Source: an uncultured Caryophanales bacterium
GTDB taxonomy: Bacteria; Bacillota_I; Bacilli_A; RFN20; CAG-288
Assembly (NCBI GenBank): GCA_949287425.1
Contig: CASEGJ010000003.1
Span: 196,993 to 260,992, forward strand
Length of the DNA stretch: 64,000 bases
Direction: 5' to 3'
Below the pieces are notes generated by a model that saw nothing but the letters and a program-made list of their open reading frames with translations, was not told where the DNA came from and did no database searches. Positions 55,368 to 62,551 of the stretch are shown here, one piece after another. Numbering within the stretch: the stretch's first letter is position 1; every line of letters starts with the position of its first letter. Made by a program: the position numbers and the translations under genes.

Positions 55368-56090
55368 GTGTCGGATTTGATATATGGTAGAAATTCCGTT
55401 CTTAATTGTATAAATGGTACTAGAAAGATTGAGAAAGTACTAATTTCTAAATCAGTTTCAGATTCCAAATTTATAACTCTATGTTCTAAAAAGGGTATCT
55501 ATTATAAAATTACTACTAATGAAGAACTCAATCGTTTAACTAACAATTCTAATCATCAAGGCATTGCTTGCTTTGTAAATAGTTTTAGTTACAAAGAATT
55601 ACCTTATTTGTTAAACAAAGTCAAAGATAAAACGAATTCTATTATAGTTATGTTAGATGGAATTGAAGATCCTGTTAATTTTGGTTCAATAATTAGAACG
55701 GCATCTTGTTTTAATGTCGATGGAATTATTATTGGAAAGAATAGACAGGTGCAAGTAACTCCTACTGTTTCTAAAGTAGCGACTGGAGCTGAGGAATTTA
55801 TCGATATTATTAAAGTTACTAATTTAAATCGCACTATTGATGAATTAAAAAAGAATAATTATTGGATAGTTAGTAGCGATGGTTATGGCGATAAAATTTA
55901 TACTGATGTTGATTATAAAGGAAAAATATGTTTAATAGTTGGTTCAGAAGGAAGAGGAATATCTAAACTTGTATTACAACATTCGGATTTTGTTTGTAAG
56001 ATTCCTATTTCTGGTCCTATAACTTCTTTAAACGCATCTATTTCGTGTGCGATATTTTTAGCTCAGATTAGTAATAGCCAATCAAAGTAG
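55368..56090 (+). CDS. rlmB: 23S rRNA (guanosine-2'-O-)-methyltransferase RlmB/TrmH family
   Basis: SPOUT methyltransferase that modifies 23S rRNA. N-terminal substrate-binding LIYGRNSVLNCI and KGIYYKITTNEELN, then the knotted SAM site: DGIEDPVNFGSIIRTA, VGSEGRGISKLV and ISGPITSLNASISCAIFLA. Starts at GTG 55368, 8 nt after GAAAGGAG. Length is 240 residues. It lies in the conserved cysS-rlmB-sigma neighbourhood. Confidence 0.93.
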   Translation: MSDLIYGRNSVLNCINGTRKIEKVLISKSVSDSKFITLCSKKGIYYKITTNEELNRLTNNSNHQGIACFVNSFSYKELPYLLNKVKDKTNSIIVMLDGIEDPVNFGSIIRTASCFNVDGIIIGKNRQVQVTPTVSKVATGAEEFIDIIKVTNLNRTIDELKKNNYWIVSSDGYGDKIYTDVDYKGKICLIVGSEGRGISKLVLQHSDFVCKIPISGPITSLNASISCAIFLAQISNSQSK

Positions 56091-56128
56091 TAATTTATTT
56101 TCATTAGATACTTAAAAAAGGGTGAAGT

Positions 56129-56770
56129 ATGAATGAAAATAAAAAACAATCAAAAGCAAAAATCAATTTAGAAGAAGAAATAATTAAATATCAAAATGGT
56201 TCTAATGAATCTTTGGATTTGATATTTAATAGCTTAATGCCTGAAATTAAAAAGGTCGCTAGGATATATAAGAAAAAGTATTCATATATATGTGCAGATA
56301 TTGATGAATATGAGTATTTTATATATTTAGCCACAACTAACGCTATAAAATCATTTTCTTTAAATAGAGGTGAATTTATAAAATACTGGCGCTTTTGTAT
56401 TATGAATCAAAAATCTAAATTTATTAAAAAGCAATATAATTTACGCAGTAGAGATATAAATTGCATATCTATTAGTGAAGGTTTTGATGATGTGGGTAAT
56501 TATGTAATAGTAAATGATAGTGGAACTAATTTGGATATGAACGCTATCAAGAAAAGAGAATATTTAAAAGACTTAAAAGAACAGGCTATTCAAATTGCAG
56601 AATCATATTCAAAACAAGATGGACTGATAATTAGTCTTTATATAGATTCTTATTCTTTTGAAGATATTTCTAAAATATTAAAAATGCCTAAAAATAGCGT
56701 TATATCAAGGTTTTATTATTTGATGAAAATAATTCGCTCTAAGTTAAAAATAGATGATTTTGTCCTATAA
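56129..56770 (+). CDS. Sigma-70 family RNA polymerase sigma factor
   Basis: 213 residues with a region-2-like part (ADIDEYEYFIYLATTNAIKSF and FIKYWRFCIMNQKSKFIKK) and a region-4-like helix-turn-helix at the end (YSFEDISKILKMPKNSVISRFYYLM). The place after cysS and rlmB is that of sigH in Bacillus, so it may be a diverged SigH-type factor for stress or competence. Sequence match to SigH is weak. The comEA-comEC genes 2 kb away would be natural targets, which is inference. It overlaps the convergent carboxypeptidase gene by 6 bp. Confidence 0.75.
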   Translation: MNENKKQSKAKINLEEEIIKYQNGSNESLDLIFNSLMPEIKKVARIYKKKYSYICADIDEYEYFIYLATTNAIKSFSLNRGEFIKYWRFCIMNQKSKFIKKQYNLRSRDINCISISEGFDDVGNYVIVNDSGTNLDMNAIKKREYLKDLKEQAIQIAESYSKQDGLIISLYIDSYSFEDISKILKMPKNSVISRFYYLMKIIRSKLKIDDFVL

Positions 56771-58261
56771 ATCGTATATTTTTGAATATTTTTCTTCAAG
56801 ATAATTTAAAAAATCATCACTAGTAAACTCTTTTGAAGTTATTTGTTTTATCCACTGTTTTGAATTGTAGATATTAGCGGTTTTAAACACGTTTTCTTTC
56901 ATCCATTGTTTAATTGGTGAAAGGTCTTTAGATTGGATAATGCTAGAAATATCCAATTCAGTTTTCATTTTGTTAAAATACATAGCATTAAAAGCGTTTC
57001 CTAAAGCGTAAGTCGGAAAATATCCAAAACCAGTCGACCAGTGAATATCTTGTAAAATTCCTTCAGAATAATTAGATGGAGTAACATTGAGATATTCTTT
57101 ATATTTTTGATTCCATATTTCAGGTAGTTTATTTATATCGATATTTTTATTTACTAAATCTTTTTCAATTTCGTATCTAATGATAATATGCAAAGTATAA
57201 GTTAGTTCATCAGCCTCTGTTCTAATCAGACTTGGCGAAACTTTGTTGATAGCAAGGTAGAGATCGTTACTAGAAATATCATCGAAAGTATTAGGAAAGA
57301 ATTTATCTAAGGCAGGTTTAACTATATATTTAATGAATTCATAGCTTCTTGCGATTCTATTTTCGTAAAATCTTGAAACAGATTCATGCATGCCAAATGA
57401 CATGTTGCCAGAGATGAAGTTTTTAAAGTCTTCTTCATCTTGATTTTGTTCAAAAATAGCGTGTCCACCTTCATGAACGATAGTATATAAATTGGAAATA
57501 AAGTTGTTTTCATCATAAGAAGTGGTGATTCTAGCATCGTGAGTATAAATTCCGCTAGTAAAAGGATGAACAGATGTAGATATTGCTCCTGAATCTAAGT
57601 CAAAACCTATGATATTTAATAAATATTTTGAAAAAGCTTCTTGTTGATAAATAGGTACTTTTCTATTTAAAAAGTCGCTGTTAATTTTCTTTTTTGAATT
57701 TTGAATTTTATGTAATAGTGGTATTATTCTATTTTTGCATTCCAAGAAGAATTTATCTAAATCTTCTTCTTTCATGCCATCTTCATAATCTGATAACAAC
57801 TCCTCATAATTAGTTAATTTAGTTTGTCTAAGTTGGCAGATCTTTTTATTTATTTGAATAACTTTGTCTAAATATGGTTTAAAAATTTCATAGTTATTTT
57901 GTTTTTTACTTCTTTCATAATTTATTTGTGAATTTATAAAAGTTTGGTTGGTATATTCGTTAAATTTTTCATCGATATTTTTAATCTTTTGATATTTTTT
58001 ATGTAAGATAGTCAATAAAGCTCGTTTTTTAATATCGAACTTTTCTTTTTCTAGATATAGTTTTTCAAAAGCATCTATAAATTTCTCATCGTTTTGAAGT
58101 TTAAAAATTTGATTGGAAAGATCTACAAGAAGATTACCTTCATCTTCCTTTCCGTTATTTGGACATATAGTTTCTAAATCGTAACTTATTATTTTTGACA
58201 TGTGCGATAATCTATCGATTTTAGATAGTTGTTGATATAGATAGTTAAATTCTTCTTGCAT
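56765..58261 (-). CDS. Carboxypeptidase M32 (Taq/thermostable carboxypeptidase 1 type)
   Basis: Cytosolic zinc metallopeptidase that removes C-terminal residues. HExxH motif as VHEGGHAIFEQN, then HESVSRFYENRIARS with the third zinc ligand Glu, the YTHDARITTSYDENNF segment, and IRTEADELTYTLHIIIRYEIE. All are hallmarks of M32. Length is 498 residues, usual. SD AAGGAG-like sequence precedes the start. Single gene, probably used to recycle peptides. Confidence 0.94.
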   Translation of the reverse strand: MQEEFNYLYQQLSKIDRLSHMSKIISYDLETICPNNGKEDEGNLLVDLSNQIFKLQNDEKFIDAFEKLYLEKEKFDIKKRALLTILHKKYQKIKNIDEKFNEYTNQTFINSQINYERSKKQNNYEIFKPYLDKVIQINKKICQLRQTKLTNYEELLSDYEDGMKEEDLDKFFLECKNRIIPLLHKIQNSKKKINSDFLNRKVPIYQQEAFSKYLLNIIGFDLDSGAISTSVHPFTSGIYTHDARITTSYDENNFISNLYTIVHEGGHAIFEQNQDEEDFKNFISGNMSFGMHESVSRFYENRIARSYEFIKYIVKPALDKFFPNTFDDISSNDLYLAINKVSPSLIRTEADELTYTLHIIIRYEIEKDLVNKNIDINKLPEIWNQKYKEYLNVTPSNYSEGILQDIHWSTGFGYFPTYALGNAFNAMYFNKMKTELDISSIIQSKDLSPIKQWMKENVFKTANIYNSKQWIKQITSKEFTSDDFLNYLEEKYSKIYDL

Positions 58262-58398
58262 AGTTTCTCCTTGATGTTTACTTGTTAATTAGTATATAAA
58301 TTTTGGAACTAACAATAAAGATAGAATCTAATTTTAATGTTAATTGTTTCTACTTAAAACTTTTTAAAATCACCTATAAAAGCCAAATTAATAAATAC

Positions 58399-58426
58399 TT
58401 GTATTTAATTTTATATTTGTTATAAT
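58399..58426 (+). promoter_or_regulatory. Promoter of greA
   Basis: TTGTAT (58399-58404), a 16-bp spacer and TATAAT (58421-58426). SD AGAGGA lies 9 nt before the ATG. Confidence 0.7.
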
Positions 58427-58454
58427 TTTATAAGTTGAAAAGAGGAATTTTAAT

Positions 58455-58916
58455 ATGGAAATGACAAAAGAAAGCTTTGAAATATTAAAGCAAAGATTAT
58501 CACAAGCTAGAAAAGACGATGCCGCATTAATTATTGAAATAGAAGAAGCTAGAAAACAGGGAGATCTTTCTGAAAACGCTGACTATTCTGCCGCTATGGA
58601 TAAAAAGAAGAATAACGATGCTTTGATTGCTAGATTGACCGCTCAGATTAATTCAGCTGTTATTGTTGAAGATGTTCCAACTGATACTAGCAAGGTTTCA
58701 ATTAATACTGTTGTTACCATTAAAGTAATGTCAGGTAAAAATGTCAATCAAGAAAGAACCTATAAGATTGGTGATTCAATTAATACTGATCCAGATAATG
58801 GAATTATTTCTGAACAGTCTCCACTTGGTAAAGCGATGAAAGGACATGGAATTGGAGATGTAGTTCTCGTTGAAACTAAGATTCCATATTCAATTAAAAT
58901 CATCTCAATTAAATAG
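58455..58916 (+). CDS. greA: Transcription elongation factor GreA
   Basis: Rescues backtracked RNA polymerase by stimulating RNA cleavage. N-terminal coiled-coil with the acidic tip: LIIEIEEARKQGDLSENADYSAA, where the D and E residues of GDLSENAD are the catalytic pair. C-terminal FKBP-like domain ending LGKAMKGHGIGDVV. Length is 153 residues. Confidence 0.96.
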   Translation: MEMTKESFEILKQRLSQARKDDAALIIEIEEARKQGDLSENADYSAAMDKKKNNDALIARLTAQINSAVIVEDVPTDTSKVSINTVVTIKVMSGKNVNQERTYKIGDSINTDPDNGIISEQSPLGKAMKGHGIGDVVLVETKIPYSIKIISIK

Positions 58917-58924
58917 TTAATTTG

Positions 58925-58981
58925 TCTCCTTTCTAATTTTGATAGAGGAAATTCCTATATTCAAATGAAAGGAGATTTTTT
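58925..58981 (+). terminator. Terminator of greA that also masks the comEA SD
   Basis: TCTCCTTTC (58925-58933) pairs with GAAAGGAGA (58967-58975), followed by TTTTTT (58976-58981) and the comEA ATG at 58982. An inner hairpin ATAG-GGAA/TTCCTAT fills the loop. The 3' arm is the comEA SD, so the same hairpin ends greA transcripts and blocks comEA translation in read-through RNA. Confidence 0.7.
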
Positions 58982-59521
58982 ATGTTTAAAATTATTTTAT
59001 GCAGTTTAGTTGTAACTATAGTAGGAGTTTTTATTTTATCGACTATTGATCCAAATAGCGCTAATAATCCAAACAATCAAAATCAAGAATTAGAATATAC
59101 TGGTGATGATGCAGTAAATGTTTCTATTGATGGTCAAATTCTCCATCCTGGTAAATATACTATGTCTCCTCAAGCCACTTTATCAGATTTAATTTCTAAA
59201 GCGGGAGGAGTATTAGAAGATCACGATCCTAAAGCCTATACTCCTAGTTTAGTAATTGGAACAAGAACGTCGTTTTATATTCCTAAAAAGTCAAAATTAT
59301 CCGAAGTTTGTTATGAAGAAGAAATTCAAAAAGTTAACATTAATAAAGAAGACGCTACTACTATTGACGAAAAAACTGAACTTGGTGAAACTCAAGCTAA
59401 ATCAGTAGTAACTTATAGAGAAGAAAATGGTCCTTTTGAAGCAATAGAAGATATTATGGAAGTTTCAGGAATTGGGGAAGGGACTTTTGCTAAAATTAAA
59501 GATCAAATTTGCTTGGCATGA
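58982..59521 (+). CDS. comEA: ComEA-type competence protein
   Basis: Membrane-anchored DNA receptor for natural transformation. One N-terminal helix (about residues 3-22), a flexible linker, an SLBB domain (NVSIDGQILHPGKYTMSP to about 103), and a C-terminal helix-hairpin-helix DNA-binding domain (VNINKEDATTIDE ... IMEVSGIGEGTFAKIKDQI, about 118-177). Length is 179 residues. Its SD AAAGGAG is inside the upstream hairpin. Stop overlaps the comEC ATG. Confidence 0.92.
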   Translation: MFKIILCSLVVTIVGVFILSTIDPNSANNPNNQNQELEYTGDDAVNVSIDGQILHPGKYTMSPQATLSDLISKAGGVLEDHDPKAYTPSLVIGTRTSFYIPKKSKLSEVCYEEEIQKVNINKEDATTIDEKTELGETQAKSVVTYREENGPFEAIEDIMEVSGIGEGTFAKIKDQICLA

Positions 59522-61518
59522 TTTTCTTAATTGCTTTTTTTAGTATAGTTAGTGGGGTAAGTTTAGCGTATAACTTTTCAATATTTATTTTACTTTTATA
59601 TTTAGGTTTGATATTAATTTCAATTTATTTTTTAAAAAAGAAAACACTGGTGTTTTTGCTGGTGTTTTTTATTAGTTACGCATTTATTTTTATCGTCAAA
59701 TCTTTTTTTAATTCAAAAGACATATCAAGTTTATTTTTAGTTATAAAAAGTGAAGAAAACTATATATTAGTTAGTAATATCGCTTCGATATATTATTTAA
59801 AAGCTTATCAAAATAACTATGAAATAGGAGATATTATATATATTGCTGGTCAAATAAAAGAACTTGGTTTTTCACATTTTCAAGAAGGCTTTGACTTTAA
59901 AACATATTTAAATTCGTTTTCGTGTTTTTATCAAATAGATGAAGACATTTTACAATTGAAGTTTTCTAATTTTATCAAGATTAAATCTTTTGAAGAATTT
60001 CTGTTAGAAGGATATTCATCTAGTAGTAAGCAGATGATTTCCTCATTGTTATTTAAAGAAAGCATGAAAGATTTTTCTAGTTCTTTATATGTTTCAAACA
60101 TTTCTTATTTAGTTAGTGTTAGTGGAATACATATTTATTTTTTAACAAGTTTAATTTCTAAATTATTAGAAGGGAAAATAAAAGATTTTTATATTGATAT
60201 TTTAATAGTTAGTTTAGAATTTATCATTCTTATTTTATCGATGTTTTCCATTTCGATTTTTAGAATCTTTTTAATGAATTTAGTAAATTTGATTTTTAAA
60301 AAGAAAGGAATATATCTAGATTATATTAAAAGATTTAGTTTAGTTGGGATAATTTGTTTACTATTTAGGCCATTATATGTAATTAATATTGGCTTTATGT
60401 ATTCATTTATAATTCCATTGATTTTTTATTTTGCTAGAAGTTTATTATCTAAGCGTTCTAAATATAAGAAGGTTAAAACTAGTTTGTTGTTTTTCAGCTT
60501 AGTCTTTCCATTAAATATGTATGCAAATTACGGGTTTAATTTATTATCTTTTTTATTTAGTTTAGTTTTAGCGCCGATTTTTACTTTCTTGTTTGTTATA
60601 GATTTTTTTATAGTTTTTAAGGATATATCTAGACCTTTTTTAGAAATAGTAAATTCAGGATTTTATAATATTTTAACGTATCTAATTGAATTAAATGTTT
60701 TTATAGTTAGCGGGAAAATAAGTCAATATTTTCTATTTGTATATTATTTAATATATTTGACGATTATTTATTTGAAAAACCTCAATTTTGATAAGTTATA
60801 TAAAAAGTTAGTAATTTTATCCATTTTTCTAAATTTAGTTTGTTTTTTGCCAGATATAAGAAATTACTATGAAGTACATTTTATCGATGTCGGTCAAGGA
60901 GATTCTACTTTGATTAGATATAAAAGATACAACATTTTAATTGATACTGGTGGAAGTAATTATAACGATTTAGCCAAGGAATGTTTAATACCTTACTTTA
61001 ACAAGTTAAAAATATCTAAATTGGATTTAGTTTTAATAACTCACGATGATTTTGATCATATAGGAAGTTTAGATATGTTAAAACAAAACTTTCCTATCGA
61101 TAGAATTGAATTAAATGGATTAAATCAACCTATATATTTTACGGATTTTAAAATAGAAGATTTAAATAAATATAAAGATTCAAATAAAGATAGTAACTAT
61201 AATTCATCTGTCTTTTCTTTTTCAATTAGATTTACTTCTTTTTTAATTATGGGAGATGCTAGTAAACAGGTAGAAGAATTACTAATTGAAGATTCTCCTA
61301 AATTAAATGTAGATGTTATTAAATTAGGTCATCATGGTTCATCGACTTCTTCTTCATATAATTTTTTAGAGAGTATTAATCCAAAGTTAGCAATTATTTC
61401 ATGTGGATATAACAATATCTACAATCATCCATCTAAACAGACATTGGATAGTTTAAATAAGTTAAATATCCCGTATTTTAGAACTGATTTACAAGGGAGT
61501 TTAGTTTATAAATGTTGA
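59518..61518 (+). CDS. comEC: ComEC/Rec2-type DNA uptake channel
   Basis: Inner-membrane channel for incoming single-stranded DNA. Many hydrophobic helices; the competence domain contains VSGIHIYFLTSLI near residue 205. The C-terminus is a metallo-beta-lactamase-like domain: FIDVGQGDSTLIRY, ILIDTGGS, the HxDxDH motif THDDFDHIGS, MGDASKQ and KLGHHGSSTSSS. ATG 59518 is chosen since it overlaps the comEA stop (ATGA). With comEA it suggests that the lineage can take up DNA, though pilus genes are not in the window. Confidence 0.93.
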   Translation: MIFLIAFFSIVSGVSLAYNFSIFILLLYLGLILISIYFLKKKTLVFLLVFFISYAFIFIVKSFFNSKDISSLFLVIKSEENYILVSNIASIYYLKAYQNNYEIGDIIYIAGQIKELGFSHFQEGFDFKTYLNSFSCFYQIDEDILQLKFSNFIKIKSFEEFLLEGYSSSSKQMISSLLFKESMKDFSSSLYVSNISYLVSVSGIHIYFLTSLISKLLEGKIKDFYIDILIVSLEFIILILSMFSISIFRIFLMNLVNLIFKKKGIYLDYIKRFSLVGIICLLFRPLYVINIGFMYSFIIPLIFYFARSLLSKRSKYKKVKTSLLFFSLVFPLNMYANYGFNLLSFLFSLVLAPIFTFLFVIDFFIVFKDISRPFLEIVNSGFYNILTYLIELNVFIVSGKISQYFLFVYYLIYLTIIYLKNLNFDKLYKKLVILSIFLNLVCFLPDIRNYYEVHFIDVGQGDSTLIRYKRYNILIDTGGSNYNDLAKECLIPYFNKLKISKLDLVLITHDDFDHIGSLDMLKQNFPIDRIELNGLNQPIYFTDFKIEDLNKYKDSNKDSNYNSSVFSFSIRFTSFLIMGDASKQVEELLIEDSPKLNVDVIKLGHHGSSTSSSYNFLESINPKLAIISCGYNNIYNHPSKQTLDSLNKLNIPYFRTDLQGSLVYKC

Positions 61519-61587
61519 AATTGATTTACTAAAAATGTTGCACTTACTATTAAAGTTAACCTGCTGAAAAGAAAATCAAAAAAATAC

Positions 61588-61616
61588 TTGCTTTTTAAAA
61601 TATTGTTTGTTACGAT
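61588..61616 (+). promoter_or_regulatory. Promoter of the tRNA-Asn/tRNA-Glu pair
   Basis: TTGCTT (61588-61593), a 17-bp spacer and TACGAT (61611-61616), ending 14 nt before the first tRNA. Confidence 0.4.
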
Positions 61617-61630
61617 AATTAAGCATGAAT

Positions 61631-61705
61631 GCTCAGTTAGCTCAACGGTAGAGCTATCGGCTGTTAACCGATCGGTTGTAGGTTCGAATCCTACACTGAG
61701 CGCCA
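61631..61705 (+). tRNA. tRNA-Asn (anticodon GTT)
   Basis: 75 nt with CCA. Acceptor GCTCAGT pairs with ACTGAGC. Anticodon loop CTGTTAA gives GTT. T-loop TTCGAAT. The G34 here is the base modified by queuosine, the target of the que genes at 43-45 kb. Confidence 0.93.
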
Positions 61706-61712
61706 TTGCACT

Positions 61713-61789
61713 GGCCTATTGGAGAAGTGGCTTAACTCACATGCCTTTCACGCATGCATTCATGGGTTCGAATCCCGTATAGGTCACCA
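61713..61789 (+). tRNA. tRNA-Glu (anticodon TTC)
   Basis: 77 nt with CCA. Acceptor GGCCTAT pairs with ATAGGTC (one G-U). Anticodon stem CATGC/GCATG encloses CTTTCAC, giving TTC. T-loop TTCGAAT. It is a target of MnmA (U34 thiolation) at 47 kb. Confidence 0.92.
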
Positions 61790-61802
61790 AAATTGTCTAT
61801 GC

Positions 61803-61828
61803 CCGATGTGTGATTACATCGGTTTTTT
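61803..61828 (+). terminator. Terminator of the tRNA pair
   Basis: CCGATGT-GTGATT-ACATCGG followed by TTTTTT, a perfect 7-bp stem. Confidence 0.85.
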
Positions 61829-61839
61829 ATTTGAAGGAT

Positions 61840-62106
61840 CTAGATTTTGTTAAAAGAACAGGGTATGGAATATCTCAAATCATGATAAGTATGGGAAGAA
61901 AGTTTTCAATATTACTGATATTTTCATATTGTAACCTTATCATATGATATAGATGTAATTTCCAAACTTAATAAAAATGAGTACCAAGAATTCTATAATA
62001 AAACCCGTGAAAAAATAATCATTGAATTAATTAAAACAAACCTAAATCTTCTGTGTCTTTAGAAGATGTAAAGAGACTTACTTTATTTGAACAAGGTTTG
62101 AAATAG
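61840..62106 (+). pseudogene. Remnant of a Schlafen/AlbA_2-type ATP-binding regulator (C-terminal part)
   Basis: Read across frames, the DNA gives DFVKRTGYGISQI, then KYGKKVFNITDIF, then YFHIVTLSYDIDVISK, then NKTREKIIIELIKTN and KSSVSLEDVKRLTLFEQGLK with a stop at 62104. The RTGYGI-KYG-VFxI-IVTLPY series is the end of AlbA_2 (Schlafen-like) proteins, followed by their winged-helix segment. Several frameshifts and stops break it, and the N-terminal two-thirds is gone. It lies directly after a tRNA terminator, a common landing site for mobile DNA. Confidence 0.6.
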
Positions 62107-62113
62107 CATAATC

Positions 62114-62212
62114 AAATATAAAGTAATTACTTTTGATGCTAATTTAGTCCTTAGGAAAAATAATGGTGAAGGAATTCAAAAATTAATCGATAAACTAGTA
62201 AGAACTAGCTAG
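62114..62212 (+). pseudogene. Short open fragment, unidentified remnant
   Basis: An open stretch of about 32 codons (KYKVITFDANLVLRKNN, then EGIQKLIDKLVRTS and stop) without a start codon or SD. It has gene-like composition and is probably another decayed piece. The rest of 62213-62336 shows nothing I can name. Confidence 0.35.
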
Positions 62213-62336
62213 TGTATTCTTGTTTGTGGTTTGCTTGTATACACCATACTTTATTTTGAATTGGATTAGGAGACAAATTTTAAATAATATATGACTTTTG
62301 TCAAATAGAAAATTTAAATGATAAATTAGATAATTA

Positions 62337-62400
62337 GCTTACTATTAATAGCTAGCTAACTACCACACATAGTTAGTTTACTAATTAAAAATTAGTAAGC
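62337..62400. repeat. Nested inverted repeats
   Basis: Outer arms GCTTACTA (62337-62344) and TAGTAAGC (62393-62400). Within lie CTAACTA-CCACACA-TAGTTAG (62356-62376) and TTACTAATT-AAA-AATTAGTAA (62378-62398). The outer pair and the last hairpin compete for the same bases. Could be a MITE remnant, an attenuator or chance in AT-rich DNA. Confidence 0.5.
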
Positions 62401-62479
62401 GATTACATTTTTAAAAAAATTTTGATTCATAAATTCACGATAAAATCGATAATATTCGTATTTTTTTGATATTTTTATC

Positions 62480-62507
62480 TTGTAAAAAAATATTTTTGTA
62501 GTATTAT
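62480..62507 (+). promoter_or_regulatory. Promoter of the second MATE gene
   Basis: TTGTAA (62480-62485), a 16-bp spacer and TATTAT (62502-62507). SD AGAGGG (62536-62541) lies 10 nt before the ATG. Confidence 0.55.
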
Positions 62508-62551
62508 ATAAACCGATAAATTACACAGCAAAAAAAGAGGGTTAAAAACTG

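Noticed and set aside
61506-61706. Open frame antisense to tRNA-Asn
   Set aside because: Shadow of the tRNA gene; its peptide (VGFEPTTDRL type) is a common artefact.
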